A stretch of 64,000 nucleotides of DNA from Chrysomallon squamiferum (GCA_012295275.1 CM022679.1:20340342-20404341), one strand, 5' to 3'; counted from the first letter of the stretch, positions 36,450 through 47,047 are shown. Translations and numbers: made by a program. The notes: a model not told the origin generated them from the letters alone.

Positions 36450-37279
36450 AGGTGTTTGTGTGTTTGTTTTCGATTTTGTATGAGACTGTATATTTTTTCA
36501 ATTAATTTATTGTTTCATTAAAATAAATAATAATTTTTAAATAGTAAATTATCAATGTATACTATTTTTCATTATATATTAAAAATATGTGCTTGTTTCA
36601 TTTGCCCATTTATATAACAGTGCAATAATATTCCAGTTTTTAAACTTTGTCAGCAAAACTTTAAAAATAAAAAAAGCAATAACAAAACAAATATGATAAA
36701 TCAGATATAAACCCATGTTGGAACGGCAAAATATACTTCAGGGAGGATTGATCCTGCAGCATATTTATTTATTTTTATTTTTTTAAATTGCCTTAAAAAT
36801 GTGTCCATGTGTTGATAAAAAACAAATTTTGAACTCAGTTAATGGAAATTTTCTCAACTTCTGTATATTTTAATTTCTAATATTTCACAACGCGAATTTA
36901 ATTAATTAGTGTTTTTATTATTCGTAGACATTGTTTGTACAAAACCTGAATGAAATTTGAAATGCGATGATTTGCCAAGTCATGTGCATTGCTGATAGGA
37001 TGGCCATGTGTCACCAGTGACATTGTGATATAAATTACCAATATGTCACGAATCTTTCATTGGGATGACGGAAAATACGTCAGATCTGGAATAACAATGT
37101 CGTCTGCTAATGTTAGGTTTGTAGTGCATGTCTGTGTTACGTCTGAGTTAGAACGTGATAACAGTTTACATTAGCATTGCACTGTGTGTGTGGGTGTAAA
37201 GGTGTATGTTTATATATGTTTATGTGTGTATGTAGGTCAGTCATTCATATACACACCCATACACAATGTAAAAGAGAAT

Positions 37280-37310
<31 letters not shown>

Positions 37311-38079
37311 TATATTTGTTTTTTACTGTTATGCAATATGTTTACTTTTAACGTCAAAGAAACAAAACGACAGTTGTGACCATTAACTGAACTCAGATTT
37401 AGAAAGGGAAAACGCAAACATTCGTTTCCAAAAGGGATCAATGGTGACACATTCTAAAGCCCGCTATTAAAGAAAACTGCGAAGAGATCTCTTTTAAAAG
37501 CTCATTGTTTGGTTTTAAGTGTCTTTTGAGATTTTCTAAAAGACTCTCGGAGCAGAGTCGTAACCTAACATAAACATGTCTTTACATACCACACTTTTTT
37601 CTTTTTTTTATTAATTTTTTTTTTCTTTTTTCCTTTTATTTGTTTATTTATTTAATTATTTATTACTAGTTTGTTTTAAATTTTGTTTCATTTCTTGTTA
37701 TTATTTATTTATTTATTTATTTATTATTACGATTTTTTTAACCAAAATTATTTATTACTTGTTTATTATTTATTTTATTTGTTTGTTTACTTATTATTTA
37801 TTTATTAATTTTATATTACTTTTAAATTTTTATTTATTTACTATTTCCATTTTAAAAAATATATACTTTTTTGTTATTTGTTCAGTTATTAATTATTTAC
37901 GTACTTATTTTATAAAAATTTGCTTTTATTTTAATTATTATTTTAATTTATTTTAGGTTGCATTTCTTGATATTTTAGTCTGTACTTCAGTTATTTAATT
38001 TTTATTTATTTTTATTTGATTTAGAGTTTTTTTTAATTAATTAATTAATTTATTATTATTATTATTATCATTATTATTA

Positions 38080-38126
<47 letters not shown>

Positions 38127-40069
38127 CACTGTAACGTTAGCATAATTTTTTACCATTTTCCTATTTACTTTTTTATGTTCTTTCTTATTTTATTTTATAC
38201 TAACTTGCATTAGACAGGAGCTCTAAACTAAAAATATATTTAGATATTAATTGCTTGATTATGTATATGAAGCAGTTGTAGGAGTAATACTACTAGTAAT
38301 AGGGTAAGTAGTAGTAGTAGTAGTAGTACTAGTAGTAGATTGCTACTAAGTATACATATACATAATTATACAGTGTTATTCCCGCTCCTGTTTACACAAT
38401 TTAAACACACCACAACCCAAGCGTGGACTATACAAACATAAAGATAGACAATAATTATCATTAAACTAATATTACGAATAGTGATTCAATACCATTTTGC
38501 GGAACAGTGTCTTTTGTCGGAGACGTTACTAAATATAAAAATTAATATTAGTTTCACAGCCGAAACCTTTCTTTTTTTCTTCTTCCTTTTTTTTTTTTTT
38601 TTTCTCCACAAAGCTTTTGGTATTAGAAAAGGAACTGACACTTTTGTTTTGAAATAAAGTATCGTAGTTCATATAAATACGTTCTTTTCAGTTATTGAAG
38701 ATTTCAGCTCGCGCAAACAATATCCATCTGCTTTCTGGAGAAATATATTAAAAATTTTCTTTGTAGCAGACGACAAAATGCACTTTGTGTAAAGCGCCAT
38801 ACACAGATGTAAGGCTATTTCAACATCTCGTGTTAATGAAGTTCGTTTTGGAAAGTTGTTTTTACAAAGAAATCTGAGGTGATAATTTTTTTTAAAGTTA
38901 TTTATTATCATTCTTTCGAGCTTTCTTTCTGTCTTTCTATTTTTATAGCTTTTATTTCTATTTTTACCTCTCCTTTTCATTCATTTTGTTTTCTCTTTAT
39001 GGCTGATTTTTTAATCTTTTTTATTTTATTTTTTTAATTTTTTTTTTCATTTTGTCTTTCTACTTAGTAATTTTATTTATTTATTTATTTTTTATTGCTA
39101 CTGAACTATTTTTTCTTTATCTTCTTATTCTATTGTTTTTGTTTGATTTTTGTCCCCCAATTTTCTTGACATCATTCACATTTTTTAGTAGAAAAAGTTA
39201 CATTAGTGCAATAAGTAGGTATCTGAAAAAAATAATCTTTGAAAATTGCAAATATAACCACCTTCTTAAATTACAAAGTAAATACTACCTGCAAACTGTT
39301 TTTAATATTTGTTATTATTGTTGTTATTGTTGTTGTTAATACGATCGTATAATAGAAAAAATAAAATTAATAAATATATAAGAAATTCTTTATTTATATC
39401 GTTTGCATGTTAAAATATATGGATATGTATGCATATATGTGTGTGCGAAACTGTTTTTGGTTGTTCTTCGTGCCTATACAATAAAATAAAACACATTTCA
39501 AAAATTTGAAAATTAATGTTCGGGTACAAGATACGTAATAATCACAAGAATGATAAAAACGAGAGAGATATATCATATTAAATATAAACGTTTCTGAAGT
39601 AATATATTATTACATAAATTACATTATGTATGCTAGTTCCGTACATGAGAAATACTTAATTCTGACCGGCAACGAATTTATGCCACAAACGGTTGAATAG
39701 TACAGTAATTATTAAATAGTCGCGTTCGCTGTAACAGCGTAGTAAATATCTACAAGAAATTGACGCGCCATGAAAAAAAAAATTTGACGGCATAAGTTCA
39801 AAGGAAACCGTTTTTATTTCGAATCATGAACTGGTGATTTATGAGAATGGTAAGAGTAAGCAGATGGGCGTGCAGTCAATAGTGTGCTTTAAATTACAGG
39901 TACTTTAATACCCCCCCCACCTCAAAACCAGTATGAATTACACATATTATCAAAACAGGTTGTTACGATTTTTAAAAACTAATGTTTTATTGTTATTAAG
40001 AACTATGTGCTAAATAGGAATTATCTGTTAAATTCTGTGCAACTACAGCCTGTATAAAGGATGGTCTAT
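36447..40069. other. AT-rich stretch with arrays, no gene seen
   Basis: (TTTA)n lies at 37279-37312 and T/A low complexity covers 37590-38045. An (ATT)n array lies at about 38050-38126 and an (AGT)n run near 38308-38330. CATT-type and T-rich tracts cover 38900-39130. A minus-strand frame at 38669-38980 is Lys/Arg/Asn-rich without motifs. No supported gene was found. Confidence 0.55.
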
Positions 40070-40860
40070 AATATGACGATTTATTAAATACTGTGCTTTA
40101 TAATTAAGATATATAATATTTATTTAATAATGGGCTAGTATATCTATCAAAAATTGGATAAGTAGGATACATTAAATACTGTGCTAGAGTAATCTATTAA
40201 AAATTATGCAGGTACGATCTATTAAATAATGTTCTAGTATATCTATCAAAAACTATGTAAGTAGGATCTATTAAATAATGTTCTAGTATATCTATCAAAA
40301 ACTATGTAAGTAGGATCTATTAAATACAGTGCTAGGGTAATCTATTAAAAACTATCAAAAACAGTAGGATCTATTAAATACAGTGCTAGGGTAATCTATT
40401 AAAAACTATCTACAGTAGGGTCTGTTAAATAATGTGCTAGTATAATCTATTAAAAACTATTTAAGTAGCATCTATTAAATGTTTTAAAATTTATAAAAAA
40501 AATATACAAGTACGATCTTTTAAATACTAAACAGGTATAATCTATTAAATTCTGCATAATCCTTTATAACAATAGTTTATTAAATACTGTACAAGTATGA
40601 TCTATTAAATACTGTGATGGTATAATCTATTAAACACTATTTAATACTGTATAGCGACAGTTTATTAAATGCTATATAAGTATCATATATTAAATACTAT
40701 ACAAGTACGATCAATCAAATATATGTATGATGTATAAAATACTATATAAGTATCATTTGATATTATATATATATATGTATTTGTATATAATGTGTGTGTG
40801 TAAATTGAATAATCTATAGGATGCTTTACAAATGTCGTCTATTAAATACTACAAGTATGA
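40070..40860. repeat. Degenerate 49-bp (2 x ~24.5) minisatellite
   Basis: Units such as GTAGGATCTATTAAATAATG followed by TTCTAGTATATC and TATCAAAAACTATGTAA repeat with a 49-bp period (starts 40212, 40261, 40310). The period loosens to 54 and 51 (40364, 40415) and the array then decays. Each 49-bp unit is a dimer of a TCTATTAAA-centred half unit. The right part (40500-40860) keeps only TCTATTAAATACT-like words. The best-conserved copies are central, as in an ageing array. Confidence 0.85.
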
Positions 40861-40870
40861 ATTGTTAAAT

Positions 40871-40872
<2 letters not shown>

Positions 40873-40935
<63 letters not shown>
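40873..40935. repeat. Perfect (CT)n microsatellite, about 63 bp
   Basis: The rightmost AG/CT array in the window. It abuts the degenerate 49-bp repeat. Confidence 0.97.
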
Positions 40936-40939
<4 letters not shown>

Positions 40940-43086
40940 CTGTCAAATCGTATAACGAATCTGCCATTTCAAAATTCTGACTTTTATGGAATGATAATAC
41001 AAAAGTTGAAATTTTCAAAGGTATTCATTCATTGCTTCGAATCAGGTTTTATAGCACATTATCATGAACATACCATAGATTAACTTGCTCTGTTTTCTCA
41101 TTCCTCTTTCTTTTCTTTTATAAACTGTTTCATCTTCTCGTTATTTATTTACTTTCCTAATTGTAATTCTGTTTTAAGTAGAAGAATATCTTACATATCG
41201 AAGACATTAACTGTATCTTATTTACAATAAATCTGTTAAAAGTAAATAATAAATTAAAATATAATAAAATAATAAAACAAAATAAAATAAAATAATAACA
41301 CAAAATAAAATAAACTAATAAAATAAACAATAAAAATAACAATAACAAAGATAATAATCAAAACAACAATAACAAATATAGTAATAATAATTTCATTAAG
41401 AGATTTTGAGAAAAAAACAAAAAAAATTCCTGACTATGGTTGTACTAGAGTTTACTTTGCCCTGTACATGTACCATGTCGTTGTTACAAGTCCGTTGACT
41501 GATGCCTGACGTTGATAATGCGACAGCAGCGTAGAATGCTAATAACGACAAAGTTCAAATACAGTATTTACGCGTGCCAGCAATTCCACACCAGCGAAAA
41601 TTACATGCAACTTTATATAGTCTACAGAGCTTTTTTCTTTATTCTGTCCTTAGATATATCATTGGTTGTGTAACTTTATGCATGCGTTTGCGTGTGTGTA
41701 TGAATGCATTACATTATATATGTTATATTTATCTATCTAATGTAACTGAGTGCTGTTAACGTTTATATGTAATTAGGCTTACGTCTAAAAACGTGCTTAA
41801 CTCGCTATAGGCAATAAGCGATAAATAAAAACGGATTGATTAATTACATGAATTAATACTGAATTAATTAAATATCGATATTTTAACATATATTATACAC
41901 GTCTGTGTTCATGTATGATCGACATTCACTTGCATATTTAAAAGAACTATATTTAATATTTGAAATACTGTAATATATTTTTATATAGATACATATATGA
42001 TGCTTGTTATCTACTTAGTGAACAAAATAATAATACAGAAGTAAATAAGTAAGACGATCTTTAAATTATCATTACATTATAGATAGATAATATAACCACC
42101 TATATATTTAATGTGTTTATTTCACTATAAAATCCCATTCACAATATCTTTTTAAAAAGAAAATAATAAAATAAATAAATAAATAATAATAATAAGAAGA
42201 AATAAGAAATAAATAAATAAAAAATAAATTAAAAAATAATAATAATATTTATTTCGTTTTGAAAATATTAAAAATTAATATATTATTATTATAGTTAAAA
42301 TCTGTGCAACATACATTTATTTATTTACCTAAATAGTTAATATTACAAATGCATTAAATTTTATCAATAAAAATTATTAGCAAATTACAGCAAATGATAA
42401 AACCAGGAACATTGCTTATGAATAATATTATGAAATATAATAATTACTTTTGAACAATTACAAAATGTAATGCACACGCACCTGTGCGTATATATTTGTT
42501 TTGTCCATATGGCTATACATTACATTTATATGTCGTACAAATATAAATTAAAAATATAATTAAATAAGCGCAAAATGTATTTTTGAAAATAAGTAATAAC
42601 TAAGTAACTAAATATTTTATTTAGCATTTTGTTTAGTTATTTTAATTAGTACTTTGTTCTGCAAGCAGTCTGAAAGAGAGCACGCACAGAGTTAAATGAT
42701 TTATAATTTGAAAATTTGTTTTAAATTATATAAAAAATAATAATAATAATAATTATAATATTAATAATAATCACTATTTTTATCATCATAAACTGATTAA
42801 AATGCTAAAAACGGGAAAATATATTTGTGCTTATAACATTTTATTTTTGAAAATAATTTTTAATCACGTGTCAGTTAATCACAGCTGTTACAAATATTCG
42901 GAATTGATAATAAAATTAGGAAAAGAGGTATCAGATATTAAAATACAGGTATATATCGTCTTTTCATGTAATTTAATTTTAAAACACCTATATATTGAAG
43001 AAAGATGTAAAAAAAAAAAAAAAAAAGATTACAAAATGAATAAATAAATATAAAATTAATAAATAAATAAATAGATAAATATAAAA

Positions 43087-43121
<35 letters not shown>

Positions 43122-43299
43122 AAATAAATTAATTAATTAATTAATTAAAATAAAAAAAAAAAAAAAAAAAAAAGACCGACTAGAATTAGATGAACTGTCA
43201 AATTAATAACACACATGTCGAACCAGATATTTATTGGCAATTTTATCGAATAAATGATAATTCCTAATTTCAGATTTTACTTTGAAGTTGGTGATTGGC
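40936..43299. other. AT-rich low-complexity stretch, no gene seen
   Basis: AATA/AAATA units cover 41230-41400 and 42160-42250. Poly-A (43008-43026), (AAAT)n (43030-43120), (ATTA)n and a second poly-A (about 43150-43173) lie just before the composition shift at the TCF/LEF promoter. No supported gene was found. Confidence 0.6.
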
Positions 43300-43643
43300 A
43301 TTAAACATTATTGATCAAGTACTAACCAACTCGAGGTAACCGCTTCGCGCAATCTGAATAGATTTTCCACGTGACAACAACACAGCGCTAGGGTCGGCAA
43401 CGTAAACCCAATAAAACTCCATTTAGTAATGATCCAAATGAAAATTAAAAATTCTGATAATCTCATTCTTCTTCGCTAGGCGAGCAGCCGACGCAGACGC
43501 AATATTGGTCATTCAACCTGACCACACTAATAGGTCCCTAATATCCACTCTTCGTACTTAATGTTTTAAAAATTAGTTTAGTAATGATTTTCTATGATGA
43601 ATTTTTCTGATAAGCATTTTTGCAAAACACGTTATCCGTCGCT

Positions 43644-43653
43644 AGATGGCGGC
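43644..43653 (+). promoter_or_regulatory. YY1-type site overlapping a TCF helper-like motif
   Basis: AGATGGCGGC fits the YY1 core. Its reverse complement contains GCCGCCA, which fits the helper motif GCCGCCR used by C-clamp-bearing invertebrate TCFs. The wider CGCTAGATGGCGGC also resembles a CTCF core. Sequence alone does not say which factor, if any, binds. Confidence 0.35.
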
Positions 43654-43993
43654 AGCTACAAAGGAAATAGAGTGTAAACAAATCTTGTCTCATTGCCCAG
43701 GCGCCACCACCATATAAGGTATCACAAAGGCGTTCCTAAACATCAAAGGAAATCGAAGGAAGCCGCCGAGTACTGTAACTCTCTTCATTTTATCGTTTTG
43801 TTTGAGCCGAGGAGTTACAAAATAAATTAATATTTATATGCATTCAAACTAAAATTTTTAATAAAACTAGTTCTCTACTATTACGTTATAATTTTTTATC
43901 GACGGAAAAAGGGAAATTCCACCCGTAACGCCTCTTGACCTTTCAAAGCACACGACTGACTACTAGATGGTTGAGATTGTAGATAGGCGGCAA

Positions 43994-44003
43994 AGATCAA
44001 AGG
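43994..44003 (-). promoter_or_regulatory. Canonical TCF/LEF site 1 with adjacent helper-like motif
   Basis: AGATCAAAGG is the canonical Wnt response element. Two bases to its left is AGGCGGC (43985-43991), the reverse complement of GCCGCCT, one base off the helper consensus. An HMG site with a close GCCGCC motif is the arrangement described for Drosophila TCF targets. It lies about 585 bp upstream of the start codon. Confidence 0.7.
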
Positions 44004-44355
44004 GATCTCTCTGAAAACATCTAATTCAGACGCATAGCAAGAATGTTCTGGGCGACATTATTGAGTCCAAGTCGTAGCTTTGTTCTTGGCAAACGAGGCG
44101 CAAGAGTGTCACAAAGAAAATCACAACTTGATTTCGCTTCTTCATTTACTTATGGCATTCCGATACTAATACGGTATATATATGCTACGCAGTGAGAATA
44201 TTTACATTTCACTATTTGTTCGAAAACAACTTTTAATCGATATAATAAGTTTAATTATTGGCTACATGAACTACTTTTTATTAGACTGCATCATGTGAAC
44301 AGTTTTGTGGAAGAAGAACGATTCAGCATCCTCTCCGAACCAAAAAAGCGAAAGC

Positions 44356-44365
44356 CCTTTGATCT
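44356..44365 (+). promoter_or_regulatory. Canonical TCF/LEF site 2
   Basis: CCTTTGATCT followed by T, about 220 bp upstream of the start codon and about 105 bp upstream of the CCAAT pair. Confidence 0.7.
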
Positions 44366-44468
44366 TGGATAATGGGCTACAAACTTTGTACTTCAAAGAG
44401 AAGAAGTCGGTGCACAAATGTGTAGTTGCTACAGTCATGCTCTAAGGTCTAGTGTAACAGTCATTCTG

Positions 44469-44504
44469 ATTGGTTGAGATATTAGAGAAGTTGATTTTGA
44501 TTGG
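44469..44504 (-). promoter_or_regulatory. Paired inverted CCAAT boxes, 31 bp apart
   Basis: GATTGG occurs at 44468-44473 and 44499-44504, both in the same orientation and 31 bp apart, about three helical turns. Pairs of NF-Y sites with about this spacing are typical of TATA-less regulated promoters. They lie about 85-120 bp before the start codon. Confidence 0.5.
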
Positions 44505-44532
44505 TCGCTATATTTTCTTTACACGGTCCTTC

Positions 44533-44553
44533 ATGGCGGATTCAAAACGTTAG
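44533..44553 (+). promoter_or_regulatory. Upstream ORF 1 (six codons plus stop)
   Basis: ATG GCG GAT TCA AAA CGT TAG encodes MADSKR. G at +4 gives a fair start context. It counts as a uORF only if transcription begins before 44533. The ATGGCGG also resembles a YY1 core, a motif often found over start codons near promoters. Confidence 0.4.
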
Positions 44554-44574
44554 ATGTGTGTGAAAACGCAGTGA
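44554..44574 (+). promoter_or_regulatory. Upstream ORF 2 (six codons plus stop), abutting uORF 1
   Basis: ATG TGT GTG AAA ACG CAG TGA encodes MCVKTQ. Its ATG begins at the base after the uORF 1 stop, in the same frame and with identical length. It ends 13 nt before the main start codon, in a different frame from the main ORF. Confidence 0.4.
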
Positions 44575-44587
44575 AGAACTTTTGACC

Positions 44588-44731
44588 ATGCCGCATATGA
44601 GTTCAGGCGGCGCAGAGGATTTTTACTCAAAAGATGAGGTCAAAGTATATAAAGAAGAAGGAGATGAGGAGAAAAGATCATCGGAAAACCTGTCGGAGGA
44701 AAAGTTGGGTTTAGTCACTGAATCGGAAGAG
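44588..44731 (+). CDS. TCF/LEF: TCF/LEF transcription factor, exon 1 (beta-catenin-binding N-terminus)
   Basis: This exon encodes the first 48 residues of a TCF/LEF HMG-box factor, the nuclear effector of Wnt signalling. The family binds beta-catenin with this N-terminal segment and Groucho/TLE when the pathway is off. The start MPHMSSGG resembles the family's MPQL..GG opening. The core SKDEVKVYKEEGD (residues 14-26) matches the binding motif of vertebrate TCF7L2 and fly pangolin. Asp16 and Glu17 fall at the same positions as the contact residues of human TCF7L2. SSEN (31-34) and TESEE (44-48) are also family hallmarks, the latter fly-like. The ATG has A at -3. The exon ends AG|GTGAGT, phase 0, after exactly 48 codons. 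The linker before TESEE is a few residues shorter than in relatives. The HMG box and C-clamp lie outside the window. The identification is firm; the paralogue cannot be decided here. Confidence 0.93.
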
Positions 44732-44875
44732 GTGAGTTGTGTTGCTTTGACATCTTCCTTTGATCTTTCTCGAGGTCACTACGGGCGCACTTGTACTGTT
44801 TACATCAAAGTATACTGTATAGAAAATCATCAGTTACAACATATAAATCTTACAATAATTTATGTTTTATTTCAG
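44732..44875 (+). other. TCF/LEF: Intron 1 of TCF/LEF, 144 nt, stop-free in frame
   Basis: The boundaries are GTGAGT...TTTATTTCAG. The intron is 144 nt, a multiple of 3, and contains no stop in the frame of exon 1. Retention would insert 48 codons without breaking the frame. The inserted translation does not resemble any TCF sequence, so I read it as intron. It carries a canonical TCF site and a weaker ATCAAAG core near 44804-44810. Confidence 0.8.
44757..44766 (+). promoter_or_regulatory. Canonical TCF/LEF site 3 (inside intron 1)
   Basis: CCTTTGATCT followed by TT, beginning 25 nt after the exon 1 donor. It is in the same orientation as sites 2, 4 and 5. Confidence 0.65.
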
Positions 44876-44948
44876 GGTAAAAATGGCGGCTTGACGGAAA
44901 ATTACCAGAGAAATGATTCGAAATCCAACAGTGCCCAACCCGAGGACG
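44876..44948 (+). CDS. TCF/LEF: TCF/LEF transcription factor, exon 2 (linker)
   Basis: The acceptor TTTATTTCAG precedes GGTAAAAATGG. The exon reads in phase 0 from exon 1 and encodes 24 residues, beginning GKNGGLTENY and ending AQPED, plus one base. The donor is GACG|GTAGGT, so exon 2 ends in phase 1. The peptide is polar and rich in Asn, Ser and Gly, as expected for the disordered linker between the beta-catenin-binding segment and the next conserved block of TCF proteins. If the donor is not used, the frame adds GRFQ and stops at 44960-44962. The frame, sites and position fit well, but linker sequence is poorly conserved, so homology alone would not prove this exon. Confidence 0.75.
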
Positions 44949-45147
44949 GTAGGTTTCAGTAAATAACGTTTTGCTATATCGTTAAGAAAATAAAAAAATA
45001 AGTCAGAAAATGAATAAACTCAAAGCGTTTCCATTGAACATTAGAATTATAATCGCTTGCTAAGTTTGTTGTGTACAGCAGAATAACAGCGATCATACAA
45101 TCAACAACCGAACCTCAATATGGAATAGTCTTGCTAGTCCTGTTTTT

Positions 45148-45157
45148 CCTTTGATCT
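45148..45157 (+). promoter_or_regulatory. Canonical TCF/LEF site 4 (early intron 2)
   Basis: CCTTTGATCT followed by T, preceded by a T run as in sites 3 and 5. It lies about 200 nt into intron 2. Confidence 0.65.
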
Positions 45158-47037
45158 TGTCGAAGTATGCACCTATTGTCTGCCCGGCCATTGTTCGGGA
45201 CATGCATTATAATGGCTCCGTCACATTCCTATATCGCCACAGTCCAGTAATTTTCAGACATGAATAAATATTGTTTCAGAAACCTGGGTCAACAATACAT
45301 TATTACACTTCATCAATGTATTTATTATTTATTATTACAGAAAACTATAAATTAAAAATCCTTAAAACTTAGTCCATCAAAAATTAATTTTAAATAACAT
45401 TTATCTCTGAATTTAGGTTTAAAAAAAAAAATGGAAACAGATATAAAATGTAAAGTACTTGTAAAACAATATATTTTCAAGCCAGGGTTTCTGGTGACTT
45501 ATAAATATGATACAGTTGTTTAAATTCATTTCAGATTCAGAAATCGGTTAAATAATATTAGCCACTAATATTTTACACTGGATACATTTTTTATGTTTGG
45601 CATGTTACATATTGTAAATTTACTGTACTCTGGTTCAGTTCATAGCTGTGTTATCTTTATAAAATTACAAGAAAGAATTTTTTTGTTTTTACTGTTATTA
45701 AATCCTTTTTCAGAGGAGATTGTTAACTTTAACTTCTAAATGTAAACAAAACTTCCACTGAAAACCATTATAATAATTATTAACAATTATTGCAGTTTCT
45801 CAGAGCTTCTTGTTTATTTTGTTTATTAAAGCTTATAAAAATTGTTACAAAAACTTTCATTGTCAAAAGGTATATTCAGTTTACATTTTTCTAAAGCTTA
45901 AAAACATTTAGCATTATCTCTTTGTGAATTTGCCATTTTTATCAAACGTTTTCATAAATCTTTATACATCTCTTGAAATAGAAAACTATATTTGTCACAT
46001 TTTATGAATCAAGCATTCCATTATAGATTATCTGAGCTAAGAAAAAAGTAAAACTGAAGTCTATTTTTAAAGTTTATATACTCAAATTGTTTGGTGAAAT
46101 ATATTCCATGGTTTGAAATTGTTTTATGAAGTACGGTTCTGTCCATAACTATTTGATAATGATCTGCTGGTTATTAATTCAAATTTTTTATTTTAACCAT
46201 TTTTTATATTTATTATTCATTTTTTTTAAAAACAACTGATTCTTAACTACATATTTAATTTTTCTGATTGAAATTAATTGATTTAACTAGATAGAAAGTA
46301 AAATAATTAAATATCAAAGTATGGGTGATATACAATGAATCACAGAATTTAATTATTTTTTTTTTTAGATTACAGCAAATTAACAGAGTAGACACTGAAT
46401 AGAAAAATTGCATAGGATATATAAACTGTTTTACATGGCTAACAAAGTCTCATTTATACCAAGACAGTTAGTTATACAAGACATATTTACAGTGATAAGT
46501 AATTTTCTACCACCTTGATTTTTAAAACGAGCAAGCATTTTGTTTGTCTCACAAAGTTAAACGTTTAAGAAAAAAACAAAAACATTTAAAATGATTACTC
46601 TGATACTAAAATAAAAAAAATTATATGCATTTTAATTTTTTTTTAATTATAAAACAAAACCAAAGCCAGGCATTTAGACATTACTTAGGCTTTATTGGCT
46701 TTAATGTCTATTTTTATACCTGGAAGTAGATCATTATAATCTATTTTTCATTTTAAATTTGAACAAGTGACAAATGACCTCTTATAACAATATACTATTG
46801 ACATTTACACAACACTGTTTATTAGTCTTAAAAAAGAAATAGACAAAACTGTTTTCAAGACGTCGAGGAGTGACGAATACCTACAACAGTTGCCTGTCGC
46901 AGGACTTGAGATATCTGTAAATATGATCATTATAGTGAGTCTTTTATTTTAACTAGTTACTCTAGTGATCTCATTCCTCTTGTGCTGCATGGCTAGTTTT
47001 CACTTGACAATAAAGACATTATTTGAAGTCTTTTTTT

Positions 47038-47047
47038 CCTTTGATCT
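47038..47047 (+). promoter_or_regulatory. Canonical TCF/LEF site 5 (intron 2)
   Basis: CCTTTGATCT preceded by seven T's, in a slightly more balanced patch (46.98-47.12 kb). Confidence 0.6.

Larger units (their letters stand above)
43300..44532 (+). promoter_or_regulatory. Promoter region of the TCF/LEF gene
   Basis: The composition becomes more balanced and CpG-containing about 1.3 kb before the start codon. Visible motifs include an E-box CACGTG (43368-43373), AGATGGCGGC (YY1-type, 43644-43653), a CArG-like CCATATAAGG (43710-43719) and CATCAAAGG (43741-43749). A GCCGCCG lies at 43762-43768, and AGATCAAAGG at 43994-44003. A TATATATAT run lies at about 44175-44183, CCTTTGATCT at 44356-44365, and two ATTGG boxes at 44469-44473 and 44500-44504. 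No transcription start can be fixed. The CCAAT pair favours one at roughly 44510-44535, and an earlier start near the YY1-type site is an alternative. Confidence 0.6.

Noticed and set aside
43710-43719. CArG box CCATATAAGG as an SRF site
   Set aside because: CC(A/T)6GG is expected several times in 64 kb of AT-rich sequence. Position in the promoter is the only support.
44588-44962. A single continuous TCF coding exon through 44962
   Set aside because: The segment 44732-44875 has consensus splice sites and its translation is unlike TCF, while the flanking pieces are polar linker and the conserved motif. It is better read as an intron.
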